Numbered from the stretch's first letter, positions 1 to 9,547 are shown. The stretch: DNA of 45,914 bases from Bacteroidota bacterium (GCA_025963715.1 JAOQAG010000036.1:1-45914), one strand, 5' to 3'. The notes: generated by a model not told the origin, from the sequence alone. Made by a program: numbers and translations.

Positions 1-178
1 ATGTTGTTGTTTTTACAATGTTCACAAACAATACTGTCATCCCGGGCCTGACCCGGGATCTGTTAAATACTCGCAGCGCCCACACAGTTTTTAATTGGCA
101 GATCCCGGGTCAGGCCCGGGATGACAAGTCTGGAGAGTATTTCTGTTTCCATTAGCAACATTATTCTACAACATGACC
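1..178. mobile_element. MITE-like element, copy 1 (left end cut by window edge)
   Basis: It contains a left arm (about 1-35), a core made of a perfect 27-nt inverted repeat (36-62 and 99-125, each itself near-palindromic around CCCGGG), and a right arm ending ACAACATGACC at 178. The right end read inward is GGTCATGTTGTAG, matching the ends of the other copies. The left terminus lies about four bases before the window. There is no coding content. Confidence 0.65.
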
Positions 179-276
179 ATTAAATACTACAACTATTTAC
201 GGGATCCCGCAATAGGTGCGGGATGACAGTATTGTTTGTGAACATTGTAAAAAAAACATTTTATTACAACATAACC
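179..276. mobile_element. Inverted, truncated MITE-like copy next to copy 1
   Basis: It holds half of the core hairpin (about 203-227) and a left arm in reverse. Bases 223-253 are a perfect 31-nt inverted match to 10-40 of copy 1. It ends TTACAACATAACC at 264-276, i.e. terminus GGTTATGTTGTAA. The half facing copy 1 is missing. Confidence 0.6.
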
Positions 277-332
277 TTTTATTTCAAAAATGTAGACCTT
301 TGTTACTTAACTGGAAAATTTAATTCTTTTAG

Positions 333-625
333 GTACACAGCAAATCTGCACATCAATAATCCGCACGTCAGTAATCCTGTTTAAGCCTTGCTGTGTATCG
401 GAACGCAGATCAAAAATGATTTTTATGATGCTCAAATGATCGCCGTTGGCGCTTATGATTTGTTATGATCTGATTTGTTGCAAATTCATCAACTGGTTAC
501 ACAGTAAACACGCAGTATTACAACAATTAAAAACGATACTCACCCGGGTAGACGCTTTTGATCTTGTGCAGCAATAGCGGGAATAATTGCCTGGTGTACA
601 CAGCAAATCTGCACATCAGTAATCC
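333..625. repeat. About 200-bp dispersed repeat (family F) between 30-nt direct repeats
   Basis: The 390-590 segment matches, with perhaps 70-75% identity by eye and several indels, the reverse complement of 9328-9547; shared landmarks include TATCGGAACGCAGAT and GTAGACGCTTTTGATCTTGT. It is flanked by direct repeats at 333-362 and 596-625 that differ at one position. Together with the MITE copies it fills the 731-base region before the first gene. Confidence 0.6.
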
Positions 626-707
626 ACACATTAATAATCCGCCTTCCCGTTCATCAACCCAAAATCACCACTGATAAAAACAACGCATCTTATCTTTTTA
701 AGAAACG

Positions 708-715
708 TATCTTTG
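708..715 (+). promoter_or_regulatory. Possible Bacteroidota -7 promoter element for the DUF5916 gene
   Basis: TATCTTTG fits the TAnnTTTG consensus and would give a leader of only about 10-17 bases before the ATG at 732. No convincing TTG-type -33 element is seen, so this is weak. Confidence 0.3.
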
Positions 716-731
716 GTATTCTAAACAACAA

Positions 732-3170
732 ATGAAACGTTTTCTCTTTTTGATCCTGCTGTTACCGGCGGTTTTTTCTTTTGCACAAACGGCAAAGAAA
801 AAAACGACTGCGCAACGCGTGCAACAAGCGCCGAAAATAGATGGCGTGCTGGATGATGGCGTGTGGGAAAACGTTCCGGTTGCTACCGATTTTGTTCAGA
901 ATGCGCCGCATCCGGGGATTCCAGCCGCAAAAAGATCAGAAGTGAAAATTATTTACGATGACGTGGCGATCTATGTGGGGGCGCAGTTATACGACGATCA
1001 TCCCGATAGTATTTTGCATGAGCTGAGCCAGCGCGACAATGAAGCAAATGACGACATGTTTGGTGTTTTTTTTGACACGTACAACGACGATATCAATGCT
1101 TACGGTTTTTTTGTTACAGCGGCAGGCGTTCAGCTTGATGGCCGCTATTCCTCGCAGGGACAGGATCTGAACTGGAATGCAGTGTGGCAAAGCCAGGTAA
1201 GGATCAATGACAAAGGCTGGGCGGTTGAATTTAAAATTCCGTATTCCGCCATTCGTTTTCCAAAAGTAGCCGATCAGAATTTTGGTTTTAACATCATCCG
1301 TAAGGTAAGGCGTACGCGCGAAGATCAGTTTTGGAATGAGCTGAAACCCGATGTGGACGGATTGGTGAACCAGAGCGGTGACCTGGAAGGAATTTCCAAT
1401 ATCAAATCGCCGGTGCGTTTATCGGTTACGCCGTATGTGGCGGCTTACATGGATAATTTTCCGTATAGCGATCAGGCAAAAAATAGTAATTCATTTTCAT
1501 TCAATGGCGGCATGGATATTAAATACGGCATCAACGAAAGTTTTACACTGGACATGACGCTGGTGCCGGATTTTGGACAAGTGCAAAGCGATAACCGTGT
1601 ATTGAACTTATCGCCGTTTGAGATCCGTTACGATGAGAACCGGCAGTTTTTTACGGAAGGCACCGAGCTGTTCTCGAAAGGCGGATTGTTTTATTCGCGG
1701 CGGATTGGAGGAGCACCGGTAAATGCAAATGCACCGTATGATGAATTAAAACCCGGCGAATATGTAAAAACCGATCCAGGCACCACGCAGCTGATCAATG
1801 CCACCAAATTTTCGGGACGTACCACAGGTAATTTAGGGATCGGTGTTTTTAATGCAACATCGCTGGCGTCGTATGGCGTAATCTCCGATTCGCTTGGTAA
1901 TACGCGCAGGGTAATGACGCAGCCGCTTACCAATTACAATGTGATCGTGCTGGACCAGGCGTTGAAAAACAATTCGTATGTAAGCCTTGTGAACACCAAC
2001 GTAACGCGTGAAGGAAAAACATACGATGCCAATGTAACCGGTACGGAATTTAAATTTGCAAACAAAAAAAACAACTACGCTTTTAATGGAAATGCGGCGC
2101 TCACACAATTATTTTATGCAGATTCGTTAAAGCCCGTGCTGGGCTATTTGTATTACCTGAATGCAGGAAAGATCAGCGGAAATTTTCAGTACAATGTAAA
2201 TGCAACAGTAAAAAGCGACAAGTACGATCCCAACGATTTGGGTATTTCATTCATCAACAACACCATCGAGTTTTATGCAAATGCGTATTACAATATTTAC
2301 AAGCCTTTCTGGAAAGTGAATAATCTGTATACAAATATCGGTACCGGTTATTCACGTTTGTTCAGCCCCGACTTTTTGTGGAATTATAATATTTACGGAT
2401 CAATAAATACCACGTTCTCAAAAAACTTTTTATCTACCGGAGGAGGATTTAATTTCGAACCGATTGTAACGTATGATCATTGGGAGCCGCGTGTAAAAGG
2501 CCGCTATTATGCGTTCCCGCGCGATTATATGGGAAATTACTGGATCTCCAGCGATTACCGCAAACGTTTTGCATTGGATGTAAGCCTTAATTATCGCTAT
2601 TTTTATGAGAACAACCGGTATAATTTTACATTCGAACTGGATCCGCGCTTTCGGGTAAATAATAAATTATCCTTTGTTTACAGCTTTAACAGGACGTATC
2701 AAAACGATGACATTGGTTTTGTGAATTACGATGAATCCACCGGTGTGATCACTTTTGGAAGAAGGGAAGTGGTAACGCTGACTAATCAGCTGGATGCAAA
2801 TTATATATTCACGAATAAAATGTCGCTGTCGCTGCGTGCCCGCCATTACTGGTCGAAAGCCGACTACAAACAATATTATACACTAAGTGATAAAGGATTA
2901 TTGTTTGATGATAATCAGTATACCGGAAATTCAAATATTAATTTTAACGCTTTCAATATTGATCTCGTTTATCGCTGGCAATTCTCGCCGGGCAGCGAGA
3001 TCAGCTTTGTATGGAAAAATGCAATTTACACGCAGGGCGATGTGATCATTGAGCATTACCGCAACGATGTGGATGAAACATTCCGTTCGCCCAAATCCAA
3101 CAGCTTCTCCATAAAGATCCTGTATTACCTGGATTATGCGATGCTGCAAAAAATGAAAAAAAGAAAATAG
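732..3170 (+). CDS. DUF5916 outer-membrane barrel protein with CBM9-like N-terminal domain
   Basis: An 812-residue exported protein. Residues 1-19 form a signal peptide ending FAQ, so the mature protein would start with Gln. Residues about 30-225 resemble the carbohydrate-binding family 9-like domain that opens DUF5916 proteins (KIDGVLDDGVWENVP at the start, then alternating beta strands). The remainder is a long, aromatic-rich series of strands typical of the DUF5916 outer-membrane beta-barrel. Family members are common in Bacteroidota, and their substrate is generally unknown; a role in binding or uptake of carbohydrate is inference only. The ATG at 732 is well placed for the signal peptide. 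The stop codon directly abuts a dispersed repeat (3169-3202). The gene is probably monocistronic, because repeat-filled gaps lie on both sides. Confidence 0.85.
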   Translation: MKRFLFLILLLPAVFSFAQTAKKKTTAQRVQQAPKIDGVLDDGVWENVPVATDFVQNAPHPGIPAAKRSEVKIIYDDVAIYVGAQLYDDHPDSILHELSQRDNEANDDMFGVFFDTYNDDINAYGFFVTAAGVQLDGRYSSQGQDLNWNAVWQSQVRINDKGWAVEFKIPYSAIRFPKVADQNFGFNIIRKVRRTREDQFWNELKPDVDGLVNQSGDLEGISNIKSPVRLSVTPYVAAYMDNFPYSDQAKNSNSFSFNGGMDIKYGINESFTLDMTLVPDFGQVQSDNRVLNLSPFEIRYDENRQFFTEGTELFSKGGLFYSRRIGGAPVNANAPYDELKPGEYVKTDPGTTQLINATKFSGRTTGNLGIGVFNATSLASYGVISDSLGNTRRVMTQPLTNYNVIVLDQALKNNSYVSLVNTNVTREGKTYDANVTGTEFKFANKKNNYAFNGNAALTQLFYADSLKPVLGYLYYLNAGKISGNFQYNVNATVKSDKYDPNDLGISFINNTIEFYANAYYNIYKPFWKVNNLYTNIGTGYSRLFSPDFLWNYNIYGSINTTFSKNFLSTGGGFNFEPIVTYDHWEPRVKGRYYAFPRDYMGNYWISSDYRKRFALDVSLNYRYFYENNRYNFTFELDPRFRVNNKLSFVYSFNRTYQNDDIGFVNYDESTGVITFGRREVVTLTNQLDANYIFTNKMSLSLRARHYWSKADYKQYYTLSDKGLLFDDNQYTGNSNINFNAFNIDLVYRWQFSPGSEISFVWKNAIYTQGDVIIEHYRNDVDETFRSPKSNSFSIKILYYLDYAMLQKMKKRK

Positions 3171-3502
3171 TTCAAAGTTTAAAGTTCAAAAGTTTAAAGT
3201 TTGCTGTGCGCAGATGCTGTGTTTTATTTGTAACCAATCATTATAAGAACATGTCATCCCGGGCTTGACCCGGGATCTTATGAATGTTTGCAGGATCTAA
3301 AAAATGGTTTTTAATTAATAGATCCCGGGTCAAGTCTGGGATGACAATTTAATTTTAAAATTTTACTTTTTAAGAACGGTATCACACGCAGATTAGTAGA
3401 TTCGTACACATTAGTATTTAGTAGATACACCGATTCGTAGTTTTGTTCCTGTTCGTTATCTGTACAGCAAACTTTAAACTTTTGAACTTTAAACTTTGAA
3501 CT
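3169..3502. repeat. Intergenic mirror region: perfect 34-nt GTTCAAAG-family arms around a CCCGGG hairpin
   Basis: The arms 3169-3202 and 3469-3502 are perfect reverse complements (34 nt) of TTCAAAGTTTAAAG-type sequence. The left arm includes the last two bases of the DUF5916 stop codon. Inside lie a REP-like pair (3253-3278 and 3320-3345), a copy of family K (about 3385-3428) and an inverted copy of family E (3431-3465). No gene is supported in 3171-3582. Confidence 0.85.
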
Positions 3503-3582
3503 ATCTGTTGTTAGTAATTTCCCTTCCCACCCTTCATTCCTGCACCTTCCTTCCTTAATTTCGTTATAAGAAAAATTTCGCA

Positions 3583-6324
3583 ATGTTCAAACGAATCCTA
3601 TTCTGGTTTTTTATACTGCTGTGCATCAGCGGCGGCGTGTATTGGTTTGTATACACGAAAGAAAGCAGGATGCCTGTAGGAGATGGGATTAACGCGATCC
3701 CGGCAAATGCCGCACTTATTTTTGAAAGCAAGCAGGCGAAAAATACCTGGAAAAAATTATCCCAAACCAACATCATGTGGGAGGAATTGCTGGGAACGGA
3801 AACATTTGCAAAACTCAACCTGCAGGCACGTTACGTGGATTCTGTAATTGAACTGGATCCCTTCGTTGCTCCATTACCGGACGATCATTCGGTATTTATT
3901 TCGGTGCATCCCGCTACTGCGAATACATTTGAATTTTTATTTGTGTACAGCCTTCCCAATCTTACCTATCAGTCGGGGCTGCAAACGTTTTTAGAAAAAT
4001 TAAATAACGGACGCGCACCCGTTGCTGTAAATTATGAAGACGAGCAGATCCAAACCATTTCTCCCGCCGGTAAAAATCCTTTGTCGCTTTCATTTGTAAA
4101 TGGCACGCTCATCATGAGCATGCAGCACACACTGGTGGAAGATGCCATTCGCCAGTTAAAATCAAACACTTCTCTGGCAAAAGATCGCAGTTTCAGCAAA
4201 GTATTAACTACGGCAGGAAAAAAAGTGGATGCCAATGTGTATGTCAATTACAAAATGTTCCCACAGATCCTGAGCTCCTTTGTTTTTCCAACGTTTAAGA
4301 ACGATGTAAATGAGCTGGCACATTTTGCGGATTGTTCCGGCTGGGACATTGCATTAAAACCCAATTCAGTAATGTTGAGCGGTTTCACCTATTCAAACGA
4401 TTCCCTGAAAAGTAATTTCCTGAACATTTTCAACAAACAAAAAGCGCAAACAATTGAATTAACAAAAGTGATCCCTGCAAAAACCGCATTGATGGTATTT
4501 TACGGGATCAGCAATACAAAAACATTCCACGAAGATTATTTAACGTATTTAAAAGCAAAAGACCGTTTGCAAAATTATAACCGCTTTCGCGATACAGTAA
4601 ATGCAAAATATGGGATTGATGTGGAACCTGCGATGCTTCACTGGATCGATAATGAAATGGCGCTGGTAGTAACCGAACCTGCTGCTGCCAATTACAGCGA
4701 CAATGCATTTGCCGTAATGCATTCCGGTAACATTGAAGATGCGCTTGGTACACTCAATGGATTATCGGATAACGTAAATAAAACGAACGAGGAAAAAACA
4801 GATACAAGCAATTTTCGCGGACACACGATCGGTCGTTTGAACATTCCGGATGTATTGCCGCAACTGTTCGGCTGGCAATTTAATAAGATCAGGAAATGCT
4901 ATTATACTTCCATTGCCGATTACATTGTTTTTGGGAATAGTAGCGAAGCACTTCAAAATTTTATTACCGCGTATGAGAACAATAAAACACTGGCAAATGA
5001 TAAAAATTACAGCGCTTTTGCTGAAAATATTTCTACGGAATCCAATGTGTATATTTATTCTGCAATTGCCAGTTCAACTGCTTTTTACAGCAATTTTGTA
5101 ACGGAGCCGCTGGTAAAAGACATGGAAAAAAAATCGGACCTGATCCATAAATTTGAAGCAGCTGGCATTCAGTTTACTTTTAACAATAAATTATTTTACA
5201 GCAATATCTATTTAAAATACAACCCGGTGTACAAGCAGGAAACCGGTACCTTATGGGAAACAAAGCTGGACACTACCGTAAGTTCTAAACCGTACCTGGT
5301 TATCAATCACAATACCAAAGCAAAAGAAGTGCTGGTGCAGGACGATGCCAATAAAATTTACCTGATCAGCAATACCGGAAAAATTATCTGGACAAAACAA
5401 CTGGATGAAAAGATCATGAGTGATGTGATCCAGCTGGATGTGCTGAAAAATAACAAGCTGCAAATGCTGTTCAATACCAGTACTACCATTTACATGTATG
5501 ATCGTAATGGAAATGATATGAAAGGCTTTCCAATCAAATTAAAATCACCGGCTACTAATCAGTTATCAGTCGTGGATTATGAAAATAACCGCGATTACCG
5601 CATCTTCATTGCCTGCGAAAATAAAAAAATACTTTGCTACAAAGCCAATGGCGAATTAGTAGATGGTTTCCAGTTTGATAAAACAGCAAATCCCGTTTAT
5701 TTACCTGTGCAATATTTCAGTGCCAGCAATAAAGATCATTTGTGTGCGATCGATGTAAAAGGAAAAATTTATATCCTCGACCGCAAAGGCGAAACCCGCA
5801 TCAGGCTCAAAGAACAAATGGCGCAGGGCATCCGTAATTTTTACATCGAATCCGGTAAAGATTATTCCAAATCATACATCGTTGCTTCCGATACACTTGG
5901 AAATGTGATTAAGATCAGCCTTACCGGCGATAAAGAAAAAATGAAATTCCAGGATTTCGAAACATCACCTTATTTCGAATACAAGGATATTAATAACGAC
6001 AAAACCTGTGAATACATCTTTTTATCGCGCACGGAATTAAAAGTATTTAATGCCGATAAATCCCTGCTGTTCCGTTATGAGTTCAAAGATAAAATAACAC
6101 AATTGCCGCAATACTTCCTGTTCCCGGATGGTACAGGCAAGCTGGGTATTGTTTCAGATGCTGCTAACGAATTGTATTTATTCAACGATAACGGCTCCCT
6201 GTATGATTCATTTCCACTGAAAGGAAAAACCGCTTTTAGTATCGGCGATCTTAATAATGAAGGCATTTACAACCTTGTAACCGGGAGCGCCGATAACAGC
6301 ATTTACGTGTATCAGCTGCAATAG
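3583..6324 (+). CDS. Membrane-anchored protein with DUF3352-like region and C-terminal beta-propeller
   Basis: A 913-residue protein with one N-terminal membrane segment (about residues 5-25) and no obvious cleavage site, so it is probably anchored with the rest in the periplasm. Residues about 35-550 resemble the loosely conserved DUF3352-type region of Bacteroidota. Residues about 555-913 are repeated units of the kind DANKIYLISNTGKIIWT and KKILCYKANGELVDGF, typical of PQQ/FG-GAP-like propeller blades, probably six or seven. No catalytic motif is visible. Propellers of this kind are usually binding or scaffold domains. The ATG at 3583 directly precedes the membrane segment. The stop codon abuts a repeat arm at 6325. 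The function is unknown; the domain assignment is by eye. Confidence 0.75.
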   Translation: MFKRILFWFFILLCISGGVYWFVYTKESRMPVGDGINAIPANAALIFESKQAKNTWKKLSQTNIMWEELLGTETFAKLNLQARYVDSVIELDPFVAPLPDDHSVFISVHPATANTFEFLFVYSLPNLTYQSGLQTFLEKLNNGRAPVAVNYEDEQIQTISPAGKNPLSLSFVNGTLIMSMQHTLVEDAIRQLKSNTSLAKDRSFSKVLTTAGKKVDANVYVNYKMFPQILSSFVFPTFKNDVNELAHFADCSGWDIALKPNSVMLSGFTYSNDSLKSNFLNIFNKQKAQTIELTKVIPAKTALMVFYGISNTKTFHEDYLTYLKAKDRLQNYNRFRDTVNAKYGIDVEPAMLHWIDNEMALVVTEPAAANYSDNAFAVMHSGNIEDALGTLNGLSDNVNKTNEEKTDTSNFRGHTIGRLNIPDVLPQLFGWQFNKIRKCYYTSIADYIVFGNSSEALQNFITAYENNKTLANDKNYSAFAENISTESNVYIYSAIASSTAFYSNFVTEPLVKDMEKKSDLIHKFEAAGIQFTFNNKLFYSNIYLKYNPVYKQETGTLWETKLDTTVSSKPYLVINHNTKAKEVLVQDDANKIYLISNTGKIIWTKQLDEKIMSDVIQLDVLKNNKLQMLFNTSTTIYMYDRNGNDMKGFPIKLKSPATNQLSVVDYENNRDYRIFIACENKKILCYKANGELVDGFQFDKTANPVYLPVQYFSASNKDHLCAIDVKGKIYILDRKGETRIRLKEQMAQGIRNFYIESGKDYSKSYIVASDTLGNVIKISLTGDKEKMKFQDFETSPYFEYKDINNDKTCEYIFLSRTELKVFNADKSLLFRYEFKDKITQLPQYFLFPDGTGKLGIVSDAANELYLFNDNGSLYDSFPLKGKTAFSIGDLNNEGIYNLVTGSADNSIYVYQLQ

Positions 6325-6590
6325 TTTACCACTAAGGCACTAAGAGCACTAAGAAAAAAAGAAGGAAAGCTGGTGCTAATTTCGATGTTGTTTTATTGCC
6401 ACAGATTCACAGATTAAAAATTAAAAAAAGGAATTACGCTAATTATAAAAATCGCTATGCGATTTTACCTGTGTAATAATTATTCAATAAAAAAATCTGT
6501 GAATCTGTGTCAACAATACAAAATTTCTCAGTAGTTTTTCTCCCTTCTTTTTCTCCTTTTCCTTAGTGTTCTTAGTGCCTTAGTGGTAAA
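6325..6590. repeat. Intergenic mirror region: CACTAAGG arms around a family C element
   Basis: The outer arms 6325-6354 and 6561-6590 are inverted copies (30 nt, about two mismatches) of TTTACCACTAAGGCACTAAG. Inside is a family C element at 6398-6511 with terminal inverted repeats GCCACAGATTCACAGATT. It contains TAATAATT once at 6474-6481. The left outer arm begins directly after the stop codon of the preceding gene. Confidence 0.85.
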
Positions 6591-6612
6591 AAAACCTGCT
6601 TCCCGCATTTAA

Positions 6613-6643
6613 TTGTGTTTATTTCAAAAAAGTATTATCTTCA
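6613..6643 (+). promoter_or_regulatory. Possible promoter of the DUF5723/OmpA gene
   Basis: TTG at 6613-6615 and TATCTTCA at 6636-6643, 20 bases apart, partly match the bacteroidotal TTTG-N19-TAnnTTTG pattern. The leader would be about 20 bases. Confidence 0.3.
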
Positions 6644-6668
6644 CTTCACATTAATCAACATCTCTCTC

Positions 6669-9137
6669 ATGAAAAAACTTTTACGCATTTTACTAGCAGT
6701 AATGGCTACTTCATTTACTGCGCAGGCTCAGGATTTTTTAGGCTATATCAATAGTAATTATTCCGGCGTTACCGGCGTTGATATTAATCCCGCCAATGTG
6801 GTCAACAGCCGTTATAAAGTAGATGTTGCGCTTGTAGGAACAAGCGTTGCTGCTTATAACAATTATGTAGGCTTAAAACGTTCGGCTTTAAAAACCAATG
6901 CCGCCGGGCATTATTATGCATTTGACGATACCGCTTTTAATAATAATTATTTAAGCACACGAAAAAGCGGCGCGGATAAATCGGTGTATGTTTCCAACCA
7001 GATCTACTTACCTTCCGTACTGATCAGTCTTGGAAATAAAGATGCGATTGCGGTATCTTCCAAAGTAAGAACGCTTGTAAATGTGGATGGTGTAAGCTCC
7101 GATCTGGCGACACTGATCTATAACAGTTTGGATTATCCTTCTTTGTGGATCCAGCAATTGCACAACAAAGATTTGAGCGTGCAATCCATGACCTGGGCCG
7201 AATATGGCTTAACATACGGTCACGTGTTCAAGGACGAAGGCCCGCATTTTTTCAAAGCCGGTGTTACCGTTAAATACCTGCAGGGAATCCAGGCCGCATA
7301 CATTCATGTGAAAAATCTCGATTACCAGTTTACCGATGATACCACACTTTCTTTATTTCACTCGGATGTAAGCTACGGCCACTCCACCAATTTTGAGAAC
7401 GATGCCAATAATCCAACCTACAAAGCCATTTCCAAACCATCGTTCGGATTTGATTTAGGTGTGGTGTACGAATGGCGCCCCGACTGGCAAAGCTATAAAT
7501 ACGACATGGATGGAAAAACCAATCTATGGCGCAGGGATCAAAATAAATACAAATTAAAAGTAGGCCTTTCCGTTACCGATATCGGTTTTATTAAATTTAA
7601 AAAAGGAACCTACAGCCACGATTTTACAGCCGATATCACCGCCTGGAATTTGCACAGTTTTGATAATATTTCCAGCGTAGCGCAATACGACAGCACCATC
7701 AAATCCAATTTTACATTGAAAGATGGTAACAAATATTTTAAAATGAATTTGCCAATGGCCATCAGTGCGCAGATCGATTATCATATCTGGAAAGATTTTT
7801 ACGTAAACTTAACACCGTACTGGTCGCCGCGCTTAAAAAACAACAACGAAAAAGTACACGACCTTTCCGTGATCAGTCTTACACCGCGTTGGGATTACAA
7901 ATGGGTAGGCGTGTTTGTGCCGGTTTCGTATGATAACATGGGTAACACCAAAGTGGGGCTGGCACTGCGTCTTGGACCGATCATTGTGGGGACCAACAGC
8001 TTTGGCCCGTTTGTTACACACAAGGATATTTACGGAGCCGATGTGTATTGCATGCTCAAAATTCCGATCATGTACAGCCGTCCGAAAGATCGCGATAAAG
8101 ATAAAGTATCCAATAAAAAAGATCAGTGTCCGGATGTACCGGGCGTTTGGGAATTCATGGGTTGCCCTGATAAAGATGGCGATCACGTGCAGGATAAAGA
8201 CGATTTATGTCCGGATGTACCGGGATTGGTACAGTTCCACGGTTGCCCGGATCGTGATGGCGATGGAATTATCGACAGCCAGGATGCATGCCCGGATGAT
8301 GCCGGTTTAGCCGAATTTAACGGTTGCCCTGATAAAGACGGCGATAAAGTAATCGACAAAGAAGATGATTGTCCGGATGTTGCCGGATTGGTACAGTTCA
8401 AAGGCTGTCCCGACAGAGATGGCGACGGTGTAATGGATAAAGAAGACCGTTGTCCGGATAAACCAGGCCCTGCCAGCAACGACGGTTGCCCGGAAGTAAA
8501 ATTATACCTGATCGATTCACAGGGCAATACACTTAAAACAGCAACACAGGCAAAAGACGGCAGCTTTAGCTTCGACGATCTTCCTGCAGATGAATTAGTG
8601 ATCTTCAAACTGGACGGCGATGATACCGAAGGCATCAACGAAGTAAAAGTAGTTGTAGGCGGTATCGCTAAAAAAGCGATCAGGGATAGCAAAGATCGTT
8701 TCTTCCGCTTCATCATCATCAAACCGGATGTCTCTAAATTAAAACCGGAAGATGCGAAAGATGTAGCAATTAAATTGAACAAAGAAGAAGCAGAAGTATT
8801 GAAAAAAGCATTCAATAACCTGGAGTTTGCTACTGCAAAAGACATTATCAAACCGGAATCATTTGCTTCATTGGATGAGCTGGCAGTCTTAATGGCGAAA
8901 AAACCAAACTGGAGATTAAAAATTTCCGGCCATACCGATAACCAGGGTAAAGCAATTACCAACATGAAATTATCTGAAAAACGTGCAAAAGCAGTACAAA
9001 AATACCTTGTAGCAAAAGGCATCAGCGCAGATAGATTTAAAGTAGAATGGTTTGGTGCAACAAAACCAATTGCTGATAACAAAACAGAAGCCGGACGCCA
9101 GAAAAACCGACGTGTGGAAATGCTGATCATTGAATAA
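6669..9137 (+). CDS. DUF5723 family protein with thrombospondin type 3 repeats and OmpA C-terminal domain
   Basis: An 822-residue outer-membrane protein. The reading frame is open from a GTG at 6615, but the ATG at 6669 begins a proper signal peptide (MKKLLRILLAVMATSF, ending AQAQ), so I use it. Residues about 20-470 match the DUF5723 barrel-like domain (the early GYINSNYSGVTGVDINPAN is characteristic). Residues about 474-610 hold five calcium-binding TSP3 repeats of the form DxDGDxxxDxxDxCPD. Residues about 704-822 are an OmpA-type peptidoglycan-binding domain with GHTDNQG and a final KNRRVEMLI. The likely role is to tether the outer membrane to peptidoglycan. A strong hairpin terminator follows at 9163-9195. 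Confidence 0.87.
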   Translation: MKKLLRILLAVMATSFTAQAQDFLGYINSNYSGVTGVDINPANVVNSRYKVDVALVGTSVAAYNNYVGLKRSALKTNAAGHYYAFDDTAFNNNYLSTRKSGADKSVYVSNQIYLPSVLISLGNKDAIAVSSKVRTLVNVDGVSSDLATLIYNSLDYPSLWIQQLHNKDLSVQSMTWAEYGLTYGHVFKDEGPHFFKAGVTVKYLQGIQAAYIHVKNLDYQFTDDTTLSLFHSDVSYGHSTNFENDANNPTYKAISKPSFGFDLGVVYEWRPDWQSYKYDMDGKTNLWRRDQNKYKLKVGLSVTDIGFIKFKKGTYSHDFTADITAWNLHSFDNISSVAQYDSTIKSNFTLKDGNKYFKMNLPMAISAQIDYHIWKDFYVNLTPYWSPRLKNNNEKVHDLSVISLTPRWDYKWVGVFVPVSYDNMGNTKVGLALRLGPIIVGTNSFGPFVTHKDIYGADVYCMLKIPIMYSRPKDRDKDKVSNKKDQCPDVPGVWEFMGCPDKDGDHVQDKDDLCPDVPGLVQFHGCPDRDGDGIIDSQDACPDDAGLAEFNGCPDKDGDKVIDKEDDCPDVAGLVQFKGCPDRDGDGVMDKEDRCPDKPGPASNDGCPEVKLYLIDSQGNTLKTATQAKDGSFSFDDLPADELVIFKLDGDDTEGINEVKVVVGGIAKKAIRDSKDRFFRFIIIKPDVSKLKPEDAKDVAIKLNKEEAEVLKKAFNNLEFATAKDIIKPESFASLDELAVLMAKKPNWRLKISGHTDNQGKAITNMKLSEKRAKAVQKYLVAKGISADRFKVEWFGATKPIADNKTEAGRQKNRRVEMLIIE

Positions 9138-9162
9138 TAAAAACAGCATTATCAAAAAACAA

Positions 9163-9195
9163 AAAGCAGGAAAGCCTTATTGGTTTTCCTGCTTT
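9163..9195 (+). terminator. Stem-loop terminator after the DUF5723/OmpA gene
   Basis: A 14-bp stem with one mismatch (AAAGCAGGAAAGCC against GGTTTTCCTGCTTT) and a 5-base loop, 25 bases after the stop codon. Confidence 0.8.
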
Positions 9196-9327
9196 CTGTT
9201 TTCGGATATTGGCGTTCTGATACACAGCACTTCGTCGGCATCGTTGTTCTAAAATTAAAGCCTTTGCAATTTTTTATCTTCTTACTTTTTGCAGCCAAAA
9301 GTAACAATCCCGAAATCATCTATCCGG

Positions 9328-9547
9328 CGATCCTTCCCGCTATTGCTATACAAGATCAAAAGCGTCTACCCGGACGAATCTTGTTTTTAATTGTGATTGA
9401 TACGGGGTGTTACTGTGCGTGAAACGCACATGAGCAAGTTGATAAATTTGTACTCCAATCAGATCATAAAAAAATCATAATTCGCCACAGGCGATCTTTC
9501 TTTAACATCATAAAGATCATTTTTAATCTGCGTTCCGATACGCAGCA
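9328..9547. repeat. Family F dispersed repeat, inverted copy
   Basis: Reverse-complement match to 390-590 over its whole length. It fills most of the 583-base gap 9138-9720, together with the terminator and a short run of CCAACATC-type repeats (about 9614-9650). An 80-codon open frame across it (9180-9422) looks spurious. Confidence 0.6.

Noticed and set aside
3311-3583. 90-codon open frame on the minus strand in the 3171-3582 gap
   Set aside because: It is a translation of the CCCGGG, E, K and B repeats (for example SKFKVQKFKV), with no independent coding signal.
8183-9130. 315-codon open frame on the minus strand opposite the OmpA gene
   Set aside because: It is antisense to the conserved TSP3 and OmpA domains and its translation is Ser/Leu-rich without any motif; a shadow of the real gene.
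9180-9422. 80-codon hydrophobic open frame after the OmpA gene
   Set aside because: It starts inside the terminator hairpin and runs through a dispersed repeat; not a plausible gene.
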